NCBI GenBank assembly: GCA_947500555.1
Contig: CANMSE010000001.1
Coordinates: 1,033,375-1,097,374, forward strand
From: an uncultured Fulvivirga sp.
Lineage (GTDB): Bacteria; Bacteroidota; Bacteroidia; Cytophagales; Cyclobacteriaceae
Direction: 5' to 3'
DNA: 64,000 nucleotides
Below are positions 9,487 to 17,912 of this stretch, piece after piece. How positions within the stretch are numbered: the first letter of the stretch is position 1; each line of letters opens with the position of its first letter. Below the pieces are notes generated by a model. The model searched no databases. It was not told the DNA's origin and saw only the letters and a list, made by a program, of their open reading frames with translations. Both the position numbers and the translations under genes were made by a program.

Positions 9487-9556
9487 TCATTTCGACTGTT
9501 AAGAAGAAATCCCCAGTTATTCAGGAGATTTCTCAGTCATACTTCCTTCGAAATGA
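9487..9556. repeat. Palindromic repeat, copy 1
   Basis: About 70 bases bounded by TCATTTCGA (9487-9495) and its complement TCGAAATGA (9548-9556). It has an inner arm pair, AGAAATCCCC and GGAGATTTCT. It shares GGAGATTTCTC and TTCGAAATGA with the copy at 12051-12127. It sits between the LOG gene and the transglycosylase. There is no T-tract, so it is not a simple terminator. Confidence 0.75.
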
Positions 9557-9572
9557 AGAAACTTTTTGTAAA

Positions 9573-10511
9573 ATGAAATACCTTCCAATTTCCATATCGC
9601 TAGTTTCTTTCTTATTGGTCTGTGCATATATCATTTACACCGAAGATCGATTAAAAAGCAATTTTGAACCAACCATGAAGCTTCCTTTAGAAGGAGACAT
9701 CCCGATAGGATTAACGGAATATAGAAATGCAGTATCCCTTGAAATTCCTGATTCAATGGACTTTGCGGGAGAACTAGTACCCCTAAACATTCCCGATGTG
9801 AAGGAACGTTTGGACAGGGAACTACATATTAACACGTACTGGCATAGCAGTACTATCTATCTCTTGAAAAGAGGAAATCAATGGTTACCAAGGATTGAAA
9901 AGATTTTACAGAAGAATGGTATCCCGGATGACTTTAAGTATTTGACAGCCATAGAAGGAGGGTTTAAGAATGATGTTTCACCAAAAAATGCAGTAGGGTT
10001 TTGGCAGATCGTAAAAGATGCCGGTAAAGAAAATGGATTGGAAATTAGTAAGGATGTTGATGAACGTTATGATCCTATAAAATCTACGGAAGCAGCTTGT
10101 AAATACCTTAACAAGGCTTATAAAAAATTTGGTAATTGGACTAATGTAGCTGCCTCATATAATCGTGGCATGTCCGGCTTGGAGAGAGCACTTGACAATC
10201 AAGAAGTTGATTCTTACTATGACCTGATGTTGAATGAAGAGACATCAAGATATGTTTTTAGATTATTAGCTATTAAAGAGATTTTTGAAAATCCGGAGAA
10301 GTATGGCTTTGATATAAGCAAAGAGCACTTATATGAAGAAGAGAAGATAAAGCATGTTGAAGTGACCTCTGATATCAAGGATTTAGTTCAGTTTGCAAAA
10401 GATCAGGGCATCAACTACAAGTTGCTTAAAAGGCATAATCCCTGGCTGAGAGATGACGATCTAAAAGTTCGAAAGAACAGGGTTTATCAGATTGCAATAC
10501 CTGTGATTTAA
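9573..10511 (+). CDS. Lytic transglycosylase (MltD/SLT-like) with N-terminal membrane anchor
   Basis: A 312-residue peptidoglycan hydrolase that cuts the MurNAc-GlcNAc bond to leave a 1,6-anhydro end. A single hydrophobic segment (about residues 3-22, ISISLVSFLLVCAYIIY) acts as anchor or signal. The SLT domain spans about 115-235. The predicted catalytic Glu is E128 in AIEGGF, where the family has A-x-E-S-x-F. The GFWQI block (about 142-146) and AASYNRGMSGLERA follow. The C-terminal 60 residues resemble a short LysM-like or linker region (LVQFAKDQGINYKLLKRHNPWL). It directly precedes the arsenosugar genes but has no evident link to them. Confidence 0.88.
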   Translation: MKYLPISISLVSFLLVCAYIIYTEDRLKSNFEPTMKLPLEGDIPIGLTEYRNAVSLEIPDSMDFAGELVPLNIPDVKERLDRELHINTYWHSSTIYLLKRGNQWLPRIEKILQKNGIPDDFKYLTAIEGGFKNDVSPKNAVGFWQIVKDAGKENGLEISKDVDERYDPIKSTEAACKYLNKAYKKFGNWTNVAASYNRGMSGLERALDNQEVDSYYDLMLNEETSRYVFRLLAIKEIFENPEKYGFDISKEHLYEEEKIKHVEVTSDIKDLVQFAKDQGINYKLLKRHNPWLRDDDLKVRKNRVYQIAIPVI

Positions 10512-10638
10512 TGACTACAATCTTAAACTTGTGTCCCCCACTTGACATCAACAACCCAAAATGATCTTCATTTGGGATTAGTTGAATTATAATCTACGTT
10601 TATTGTTTTATCTTCATCGACCTATAAAATATGTGCAT

Positions 10639-10974
10639 ATGAGCAATACTTACTACGACCCGGCAGATTTAAAGAAATTTGGAGATATCGCTGATTTTGA
10701 GCCTGAACTGGCCAAGAAGTTTTTTGATTATTATGGTGATGTATTCGCAGAGGGGGAACTCACAGTGAGAGAAAAATCTTTGATCGCTTTAGCGGTATCG
10801 CATGCTATTCAATGTCCCTACTGTATTGATGCTTACACTTCGGATGCTCTACAGAAGGGGACTACTGAAAAGCAGATGATGGAGGCAGTACATGTGGCAG
10901 CGGCTATTCGTGGTGGCGCGTCACTTGTTCATGGTGTGCAAATGATGAATAAGGCTAAAAAGCTTTCGATGTAA
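10639..10974 (+). CDS. CMD/AhpD-like protein of the arsenosugar cluster
   Basis: A 111-residue carboxymuconolactone-decarboxylase-fold protein. The ATG at 10639 is chosen over an upstream TTG because family similarity begins at MSNTYY. The redox CxxC is C59-P-Y-C62; AhpD has a His four residues after the second Cys, while here the residue is Tyr66. This matches the peroxidase-like CMD proteins annotated as associated with arsenosugar biosynthesis. Its position, 10 bases upstream of arsS, supports that. Its role is unproven; reducing or handling arsenical or thiol intermediates is a reasonable inference. Confidence 0.82.
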   Translation: MSNTYYDPADLKKFGDIADFEPELAKKFFDYYGDVFAEGELTVREKSLIALAVSHAIQCPYCIDAYTSDALQKGTTEKQMMEAVHVAAAIRGGASLVHGVQMMNKAKKLSM

Positions 10975-10984
10975 ACTTTAGAAT

Positions 10985-12040
10985 ATGTCAAAGTCACTAC
11001 AAGCACAACATCATGATCTTGCGGATAAAACCACTCAGCTAAAAATACTCTCCAACGGAATTTTTGGTGAGGGCAAACTGCCGACCTTCAAGAAAAAGCT
11101 AGAACCATTACAGGAATTTCCTTTGAAGCCAACAAGTATTGAAATTTTTCAAGTCAATGTGGGCTATATGTGCAATCAGGTATGTAAACACTGTCATGTG
11201 GATGCTGGCCCTGACCGTAAGGAGATAATGACTCGGGAGACCATGGAACAGTGTCTGGATGTGCTGCGAAATACCAAAATTCACACACTGGATTTAACAG
11301 GAGGTGCTCCTGAAATGAATCCTGATTTTAGATGGTTTGTGGAAGAGGCCAACAAAGCTGGAGTAGAAGAGATTATAGTTCGCTCTAATCTGACTATTAT
11401 TTTGGCGAACCCAAAATATCACGATTTGCCAGAATTTTTTAAAAAGAATAAGGTAAGAGTCGTTTCTTCATTGCCATTTTACCAGGCAGATAAAACTGAT
11501 AGACAGCGGGGAGATGGCGTTTTTGATAAATCCATCAAAGCACTGCAAATGCTTAACGAAGTGGGTTATGGTAGAGAGGGGTCAGGATTATTTCTTGATT
11601 TGGTTTACAATCCTAGTGGGGCTTTTCTACCGGGAGACCAGATGGCCTTAGAGCGCGATTTTAAAAAGGAACTTAAAGAGCATTTTGACATAGAGTTTAA
11701 TAGCTTATTTACTATCACAAATATTCCGATCAGTCGATTTTTAGAATTTCTGATTAGAACAGAAAACTATGAAGACTACATGGAATCGCTAGTAAATGCC
11801 TTCAATCCTGCTGCAGTAAGTGGAGTAATGTGTAGAAATACTATTTCTATCGACTATGACGGGTATATGTTCGATTGCGATTTCAATCAAATGCTTGGCC
11901 TGAAATTGGATAAATCTGCCGGTCAGCATATCAAAGATTTTGATCTCCAGAAATTGGAAAATAGAGACATTATTATAAACCAACATTGCTTTGGGTGTAC
12001 AGCCGGGGCTGGCTCAAGCTGTCAGGGGACTGTAGCTTAG
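10985..12040 (+). CDS. arsS: Arsenosugar radical SAM enzyme ArsS
   Basis: A 351-residue radical SAM enzyme. The 4Fe-4S/SAM motif is C63-x3-C67-x2-C70. The GGAPEMNP block at about 106 is the GGE-like SAM-binding strand. The C-terminus carries a DUF3641-type cysteine region (CRNTISIDYDGYMFDCDFNQ, then HCFGC and SSCQG) that probably binds a second cluster. In cyanobacteria the ArsS family transfers the 5'-deoxyadenosyl group of SAM to dimethylarsinous acid, giving 5'-deoxy-5'-dimethylarsinoyl-adenosine. Co-location with arsM and a nucleoside phosphorylase fits this pathway strongly. Confidence 0.9.
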   Translation: MSKSLQAQHHDLADKTTQLKILSNGIFGEGKLPTFKKKLEPLQEFPLKPTSIEIFQVNVGYMCNQVCKHCHVDAGPDRKEIMTRETMEQCLDVLRNTKIHTLDLTGGAPEMNPDFRWFVEEANKAGVEEIIVRSNLTIILANPKYHDLPEFFKKNKVRVVSSLPFYQADKTDRQRGDGVFDKSIKALQMLNEVGYGREGSGLFLDLVYNPSGAFLPGDQMALERDFKKELKEHFDIEFNSLFTITNIPISRFLEFLIRTENYEDYMESLVNAFNPAAVSGVMCRNTISIDYDGYMFDCDFNQMLGLKLDKSAGQHIKDFDLQKLENRDIIINQHCFGCTAGAGSSCQGTVA

Positions 12041-12050
12041 AAATGTAACA

Positions 12051-12127
12051 CGTCACCTCGAATCCTAAAGGGTGAGAGGTCTCCGGATCAAGGAGATTTC
12101 TCCCTCATCCCTCGGTTCGAAATGACG
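12051..12127. repeat. Palindromic repeat, copy 2
   Basis: About 77 bases bounded by CGTCA (12051-12055) and TGACG (12123-12127). It has long inner arms (GGGTGAGAGGTCTCC against GGAGATTTCTCCCTC). It shares AGGAGATTTCTC and TTCGAAATGA with the copy at 9487. It occupies almost the whole arsS-pnp gap. There is no T-tract. Confidence 0.82.
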
Positions 12128-12142
12128 ATTGAATAAGAATAT

Positions 12143-12958
12143 ATGATCGAAAAAATTAAAGAAGCTACCGAATTTCTAAAATTAAAAGGGATAGAATCTC
12201 CAGAAATAGGAGTCATTCTAGGAACTGGTTTAGGAACGAAGTTTATCGAAGCGATGGAGGTCATCACAACTGTTGGTTATGAAGATATTCCTCATTTTCC
12301 TTCTGCTACCGTGCTTTCTCATGAGGGGAAACTCATCTATGGTACCATTGAAGGGAAGAAAGTACTGGCCATGTGTGGTAGATTTCATTTTTACGAAGGC
12401 TACTCTATGCAACAAATTACGCTGCCGGTGAGAGTTATGAAAAGTCTTGGAATCAAAAATCTTTTGCTTTCCAATGCTTCAGGTAACATGAATATGGACT
12501 GGAAGAAAGGCCAGCTGATGTTGATTGATGACCATATAAATATGTTACCGGATAATCCTTTGCGAGGGGAAAACTATGATGAACTGGGATCACGCTTTCC
12601 TGATATGAGCCAGCCTTATGATGCTGGCCTTAATAATCATTTAAAATTGATCGCTGAGGAACAAGGAGTTTTATTAAATGAAGGGGTATATGTTTCTGTA
12701 ATGGGGCCAAATCTTGAGACCCGAGCAGAATATAGGTTTTTAAGAAATATTGGAGCTGACGCTGTGGGGATGTCAACGGTGCCGGAAGTAATCGTTGCAA
12801 ATCATATGTCATTACCTTGTTGTGCAGTATCTGTACTTACTGATGATTGTGATCCAGATAATCTTCAGGAAGCAAGCATTGCAGAAATTATTGAAATAGC
12901 TGGTAAGGCCGAAGTGGCTCTTACAGATTTATATGTGGAATTGATTAAAAGAATATAA
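12143..12958 (+). CDS. punA: Purine nucleoside phosphorylase, arsenosugar cluster
   Basis: A 271-residue trimeric-type (PNP/MTAP superfamily) phosphorylase. The phosphate loop GTGLG is at 27-31, NASGNMN at 111-117, and the sugar/base-site block GVYVSVMGPNLETRAEYRFL at 181-200, with GMSTVPEV at 209-216. The base-recognition position that is Asn in mammalian PNP (ITN) is Asp here (T233-D234), as in MTA phosphorylase, which could favour 6-amino purines. Its stop codon overlaps the ATG of arsM by one base (TAATG), so translation is probably coupled. It probably releases adenine from the ArsS product; it could instead be the housekeeping PNP. Confidence 0.88.
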   Translation: MIEKIKEATEFLKLKGIESPEIGVILGTGLGTKFIEAMEVITTVGYEDIPHFPSATVLSHEGKLIYGTIEGKKVLAMCGRFHFYEGYSMQQITLPVRVMKSLGIKNLLLSNASGNMNMDWKKGQLMLIDDHINMLPDNPLRGENYDELGSRFPDMSQPYDAGLNNHLKLIAEEQGVLLNEGVYVSVMGPNLETRAEYRFLRNIGADAVGMSTVPEVIVANHMSLPCCAVSVLTDDCDPDNLQEASIAEIIEIAGKAEVALTDLYVELIKRI

Positions 12959-13929
12959 TGGAGACTTATTTAGAGACTACCAAAGACGTTTATAAGCAAG
13001 CAGCTGAGACACCTGATGTAGGTTTATGTTGCACTACAACTCCGGTATGGCAGTTACCAGGTTTGGAAATTCCTAAAATCATGCTCGATATGAATTATGG
13101 ATGTGGGAGTACCGTCAATCCACGTGATTTAGTTAACGATCCTACTATATTATATGTAGGCGTTGGTGGGGGAATGGAGCTGCTTCAGTTTTCTTATTTC
13201 AGCCGAAAAAATGGAGGTGTTGTTGGTCTGGATGTAGTGGGTGAAATGCTGGAAGCTAGTAAGAAAAACTTTGTTGAAGCAGAAAAAGAAAATCCATGGT
13301 TTAAGTCTGAGTTTGTTGATTTAAGAAAAGGAGATGCTTTAAACCTTCCGGTTGATGATGAAACAATTGATGTAGCTGCTCAAAATTGTTTATTCAATAT
13401 TTTTACGAGAGAAGACCTGAAAAAAGCTTTGGCTGAAATGTATCGGGTATTAAAACCTTATGGTCGCTTGGTTTTGTCTGATCCAATTTGTGATCAGGCT
13501 ATGCCAGAATCTTTGCAAAAAGATGAAAGACTTAGAGCATTATGCTTGAGTGGAGCCTTACCACTGGAGGAATACATTAAGATGATCACGGAAGTTGGAT
13601 TTGGTACCGTTGAAATAAGAGCTAAAAGACCTTACAGAATACTGGATCCCAAACATTACGATACAGATGAAAACATATTTATTGAAAGTGTTGAAGTATG
13701 TGCTATCAAAGACCCAATGCCTGATGATGGCCCATGTGTTTTTACTGGAAAAACAGCTATTTACTACGGAAATGAAGAATACTTTGATGACCACCAAGGT
13801 CATGTCCTGATGCCTAATCAGCCTTTGGCTGTATGCGATAAAACGGCCGGAGCCCTTTCTTCATTAGACAGAGAAGATATTTATATTTCGGACTCTACCT
13901 ATTTTTATGATGGAGGTGGTTGTTGTTAA
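12958..13929 (+). CDS. arsM: Arsenite S-adenosylmethionine methyltransferase ArsM (arsenosugar type)
   Basis: A 323-residue class I SAM methyltransferase. SAM motif I is YVGVGGG at 66-72. Cysteines suited to bind As(III) include Cys24-Cys25, Cys49, Cys144 (in the QNCLFN block, equivalent to the NCV.N block of ArsM), Cys196 (LCLSGAL, equivalent to C..GAL) and a C-terminal GGGCC at 319-323. ArsM methylates arsenite in steps to dimethylarsenite, the substrate for ArsS. The one-base overlap with the upstream phosphorylase and position beside arsS support the assignment. The gene is followed by a palindromic element. Confidence 0.9.
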   Translation: METYLETTKDVYKQAAETPDVGLCCTTTPVWQLPGLEIPKIMLDMNYGCGSTVNPRDLVNDPTILYVGVGGGMELLQFSYFSRKNGGVVGLDVVGEMLEASKKNFVEAEKENPWFKSEFVDLRKGDALNLPVDDETIDVAAQNCLFNIFTREDLKKALAEMYRVLKPYGRLVLSDPICDQAMPESLQKDERLRALCLSGALPLEEYIKMITEVGFGTVEIRAKRPYRILDPKHYDTDENIFIESVEVCAIKDPMPDDGPCVFTGKTAIYYGNEEYFDDHQGHVLMPNQPLAVCDKTAGALSSLDREDIYISDSTYFYDGGGCC

Positions 13930-13935
13930 GTAGCC

Positions 13936-14008
13936 GTCATTTCGGAAATTTTCTTCTTACTTTGTTATAAGAAGAAGAAAATTGTCCGTAATCTCAAGCA
14001 TAAATGAC
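13936..14008. repeat. Palindromic element, possible divergent copy 3
   Basis: About 73 bases bounded by GTCATTT (13936-13942) and AAATGAC (14002-14008), the same ends as the other two repeats. The interior differs: a hairpin of AAATTTTCTTCTTA (13946-13959) against TAAGAAGAAGAAAATT (13968-13983). The right end contains the ATG of the aldo/keto reductase gene. Membership of the same repeat family is inferred from ends, size and position. Confidence 0.55.
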
Positions 14009-14885
14009 ACCAGTAAACCTCTCAAACTCTTCACTAAAAGTCAGCCCGCTCGCCTTAGGTATGTGGCGTATCCATACCATCACATCCGATGAACTGGAAA
14101 AACTACTAGAAACTGCAATCGATAGTGGTATTACTACTTTCGATCATGCTGATATTTATGGAGGATATACCTGTGAAGATGCGTTTGGGTCATGGATGAA
14201 GACCAATAAGCACTTGCGTGATCAAATACAACTGGTGACCAAGTGTGGTATTAAATTGATCTCAGAAAACAGACCAACTTACCAGGTAAAACATTACGAT
14301 ACGAGTTATGATCATATTGTAGTATCAGCCGAGCGGAGTTTAAAAAATCTTGAATCGGATTACCTTGATTTATTATTAATCCACCGTCCGGATCCGTTGA
14401 TGGATCCGGAAGAAGTAGCAAGGGCTTTTAGTGACCTTCAATCTTCTGGCAAAGTCAGGCATTTCGGAGTCTCCAATTTCGCTGTCAATCAATATGATTT
14501 ACTAGCTCAGGCCTGTGATATACCTCTGATTACAAATCAAATTGAAATTTCTTTGTTTCATTCCACTCCTATGTTTGATGGAAGCCTTGACTTCTTGCAT
14601 ACCAAAGGAGTAAACCCTATGGCATGGTCACCTTTGGGTGGTGCAAACCACATTCAAGAAGCATTTAAGTTGGCAAGATTCAAGGAAATAGCAGAAAGCT
14701 ACGGATTGAATGAAGGTGACTTATTGCTAGCCTGGCTCTTGAAACATCCGGCTAGAATTATTCCCTTACTTGGCACCATGAAGTCGCATAGAATAGAATC
14801 TGCAGTAGCAGCTTTTAATGTCAAACTTGATAAACAAGACTGGTTTGAAATGTTGGAGTTAGTAAGAGGTCATGAGGTCGCTTAA
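14004..14885 (+). CDS. Aldo/keto reductase (YdhF-like), end of the arsenosugar cluster
   Basis: A 293-residue NADPH-dependent aldo/keto reductase with the full catalytic tetrad visible: Asp47 or Asp50 (FDHADIYGGY), Tyr52, Lys80 (VTKCGIK) and His127 (LLIHRPDP). The C-terminal cofactor loop includes PLLGTMKSHRI (about 254-264). The closest type is the E. coli YdhF group. It lies 74 bases after arsM on the same strand and may be co-transcribed. A plausible but unproven role is reduction of a sugar carbonyl in the arsenosugar route; a general aldehyde reductase is the alternative. Confidence 0.88.
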   Translation: MTPVNLSNSSLKVSPLALGMWRIHTITSDELEKLLETAIDSGITTFDHADIYGGYTCEDAFGSWMKTNKHLRDQIQLVTKCGIKLISENRPTYQVKHYDTSYDHIVVSAERSLKNLESDYLDLLLIHRPDPLMDPEEVARAFSDLQSSGKVRHFGVSNFAVNQYDLLAQACDIPLITNQIEISLFHSTPMFDGSLDFLHTKGVNPMAWSPLGGANHIQEAFKLARFKEIAESYGLNEGDLLLAWLLKHPARIIPLLGTMKSHRIESAVAAFNVKLDKQDWFEMLELVRGHEVA

Positions 14886-14974
14886 CATCTTTCCAAAGAC
14901 ATTGTAATTCAGTAAGTAAAGCACGAACTTTGTGCCTTTATTTTCAACGTAATCTTTAGGGACAGAGAAATTTA

Positions 14975-17833
14975 ATGGCCAAATCAGTAGAAGTTTTAGA
15001 GCGTGAAAAAATGGATATCACAGGCCATGATTCCATTGAAATTATTGGCGCGCGAGAACATAATCTTAAAGACATTAGCCTTTCCTTTCCCAGAAATAAG
15101 CTGGTTGTAATTACGGGCATTAGTGGGAGTGGTAAATCGTCTCTAGCTTTCGATACGATCTACGCTGAGGGTCAGAGAAGATATATGGAAAGCTTTTCTG
15201 CCTATGCTAGATCATTTATTGGCAACTTAGAAAGACCCGATGTAGATAAAATTAATGGTCTGAGCCCGGTTATTTCTATTGAACAAAAGACCACCTCTAG
15301 GAATCCCAGATCAACGGTAGGTACAGTAACCGAGATTTACGATTTTTTAAGACTCCTATATGCCCGGGCAGGAGAAGCATTCTCTTATAAGACGGGTGAA
15401 AAAATGATTCGTCAGTCAGAAGACCAGATATTGGATCATATAATGAGTTTCTTCAATACCCGTAAACTTGTTTTGCTTGCTCCGGTTGTAAAGGGTAGAA
15501 AGGGACATTACAGAGAACTCTTTCGTCAGGTTCAAAAATCTGGTTATACCAGGGTAAGAGTAGATGGTGAGCTTATGGAGATCGTGCCAAAAATGCAGGT
15601 TGATCGCTATAAAACACATGATATAGAGGTAGTAGTTGATAGAATCCTTGTCGATAATAAGGATCGCTATCGCATTAGCCAATCTATTAAGACAGCTTTA
15701 AAAGAAGGAAATGGTGTAATGATGCTTTTAGATGAGCAAAATGAGATACATCATTTTTCTAAATATTTGATGGACCCAAAGAGTGGGATATCTTATGATG
15801 AGCCTGCCCCTAATTCATTTTCTTTTAACTCCCCCTATGGTGCTTGCCCTAAATGCAATGGTTTAGGAGTTACAGAAGAAATTACGGAAGAATCGGTTAT
15901 TCCAGATGATAGCTTAAGTATTAGTCGGGGAGGAATACTTCCTTTGGGAGAGTTTCGGGATATCTGGATTTTCAAAAAAATTGAGGCTATTCTAAAGCGT
16001 TATAAAGTCAACTTAACAACTCCGATCAAAAACATTCCAAGAGAAGTATTGGATATCTTACTTCACGGTGATAGCGTGCCGGTAGCTGTCAGTTCGGTCA
16101 AATACCCGGGCACTGATTGGAACACTAAGTTCGAAGGAATAATTAAGTTTTTAGAAAAGCAAAAAGAGGGCGGCTCCGATAAAATTCAGCAATGGGTTAA
16201 TGACTTTACCATTACTCAGCTTTGCGATCAATGCAATGGGTTGAGGCTCAAAAAAGAATCGTTGCATTTTCTAATCGATGGTAAGAATATTGGTGAGTTG
16301 GCACAATTCGATATTACTGCATTGGGGGATTGGTTTGTAGGGTTGGAGGATCGAATGACTGAGAAACAAAATAGGATAGCTTCGGAAGTTCTTAAAGAGC
16401 TTAGAAAAAGAATAGGGTTTTTACTTGATGTTGGTCTGGATTACTTACACCTGAACCGACCTCTAAAAACATTATCAGGAGGAGAGGCTCAACGCATAAG
16501 GCTGGCGACACAGATTGGAACGCAGTTAGTAGGTGTTTTATATATTTTGGATGAACCGAGTATAGGTCTTCACCAGCGTGATAATGTGAAGTTGATCAAA
16601 GCGCTGAAGGATTTAAGAGATCTTGGAAATTCAGTGATAGTTGTGGAGCATGATCAGGAAATGATGATGGAGTCAGATTATGTCATTGATATAGGGCCGG
16701 GAGCTGGTAGGCATGGTGGAAGTATTGTAGCGGCAGGAACACCAGAAGAATTTTTAAAACAAAAGAGTGCAACAGCTGACTATTTAAGCGGAGTACGGCA
16801 AATAAAAATCCCTGAAAAGAGAAGAAAAGGGACAGGCGACTTTCTGAAATTAACTGGAGCATCAGGTAATAATTTAAAAAATGTTAATTTGAAAATACCT
16901 CTGGGTGCTCTCACATTGGTCACAGGAGTTTCAGGAAGTGGAAAATCCACGTTGATCCATGATACGTTATTTCCCATTATCAATAAGCATTTTTATCGGT
17001 CCAGGCAGGAACCCTTACCTTTCAAAAAAATTGATGGTCTGCAATATTTAGATAAGGTAATAGAGGTTGATCAATCGCCTATAGGCCGGACTCCAAGATC
17101 AAACCCTGCTACTTACACTGGTGTATTCACTGATATTAGAGCACTTTTTTCGGATTTGCCTGAAGCAAAAATAAGAGGCTATAAACCCGGAAGATTTTCC
17201 TTCAATGTTAAAGGAGGACGTTGCGAAACCTGCGAAGGAGCTGGTTTGCGACTGATTGAAATGGACTTTTTACCGGATGTTCATGTACCATGTGAAACAT
17301 GCAAGGGGAAAAGGTATAACAGGGAAACACTTGAGGTGAGATTTAAAGGGAAGTCAATATCAGATGTTTTAGAAATGACTGTAGAAGAAGCAGTTCATTT
17401 TTTTGAGCATTTACCTAGAATCTCGAGAAGAGTAAAGACCCTACACGATGTAGGCCTGGACTATATTTCACTTGGTCAGCATGCGACAACATTATCAGGA
17501 GGTGAGGCACAACGCGTGAAGCTAGCAACTGAACTTTCTAAGAAAGATACTGGTAAAACCATGTACATTTTAGATGAGCCAACTACGGGACTTCATTTTC
17601 AAGATATTCAGCACCTGTTAGATGTGCTCAATCGATTAGTAGATAAAGGCAACACAGTATTGATCATAGAGCATAATATGGATGTAATAAAAGTTGCTGA
17701 TCATATTATAGATCTTGGCCCTGAAGGGGGAAATGGAGGTGGTCAAATAGTTTGCATGGGCTCACCAGAAGATATAATTAATAATAAAAATAGTTATACA
17801 GCTAAGTTTTTGAAAGAAGAATTGACTTCCTAG
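14975..17833 (+). CDS. uvrA: Excinuclease ABC subunit A (UvrA)
   Basis: A 952-residue UvrA, the damage-scanning ATPase of nucleotide excision repair. It has two ABC cassettes: Walker [10 protein letters not shown] at 48-56 and a second GVSGSGKST at about 650, each with an LSGGEAQR signature. The UvrB-binding domain is present at about 140-225. The second zinc module is intact (CETCEG...CETCKG at about 750-780). In the first, only CPKC (291-294) remains; the earlier CxxC is replaced by MDPK near residue 266. A GCAC/GTGC inverted repeat and a GAACTTTG element lie in the 89-base upstream gap. uvrC is 16 kb away. Confidence 0.95.
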   Translation: MAKSVEVLEREKMDITGHDSIEIIGAREHNLKDISLSFPRNKLVVITGISGSGKSSLAFDTIYAEGQRRYMESFSAYARSFIGNLERPDVDKINGLSPVISIEQKTTSRNPRSTVGTVTEIYDFLRLLYARAGEAFSYKTGEKMIRQSEDQILDHIMSFFNTRKLVLLAPVVKGRKGHYRELFRQVQKSGYTRVRVDGELMEIVPKMQVDRYKTHDIEVVVDRILVDNKDRYRISQSIKTALKEGNGVMMLLDEQNEIHHFSKYLMDPKSGISYDEPAPNSFSFNSPYGACPKCNGLGVTEEITEESVIPDDSLSISRGGILPLGEFRDIWIFKKIEAILKRYKVNLTTPIKNIPREVLDILLHGDSVPVAVSSVKYPGTDWNTKFEGIIKFLEKQKEGGSDKIQQWVNDFTITQLCDQCNGLRLKKESLHFLIDGKNIGELAQFDITALGDWFVGLEDRMTEKQNRIASEVLKELRKRIGFLLDVGLDYLHLNRPLKTLSGGEAQRIRLATQIGTQLVGVLYILDEPSIGLHQRDNVKLIKALKDLRDLGNSVIVVEHDQEMMMESDYVIDIGPGAGRHGGSIVAAGTPEEFLKQKSATADYLSGVRQIKIPEKRRKGTGDFLKLTGASGNNLKNVNLKIPLGALTLVTGVSGSGKSTLIHDTLFPIINKHFYRSRQEPLPFKKIDGLQYLDKVIEVDQSPIGRTPRSNPATYTGVFTDIRALFSDLPEAKIRGYKPGRFSFNVKGGRCETCEGAGLRLIEMDFLPDVHVPCETCKGKRYNRETLEVRFKGKSISDVLEMTVEEAVHFFEHLPRISRRVKTLHDVGLDYISLGQHATTLSGGEAQRVKLATELSKKDTGKTMYILDEPTTGLHFQDIQHLLDVLNRLVDKGNTVLIIEHNMDVIKVADHIIDLGPEGGNGGGQIVCMGSPEDIINNKNSYTAKFLKEELTS

Positions 17834-17912
17834 TCTGACTCCTTTCTTACATCATATTATTTTTTTGAGTAAAAAGATTTAGATTTCGAATATTATCAAT
17901 ACCATTTGCAAT

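Noticed and set aside
12051..12127. Palindrome as a simple terminator of arsS
   Set aside because: It has no T-run, and the same sequence recurs at 9487 in another context, so it fits a repeat family better.
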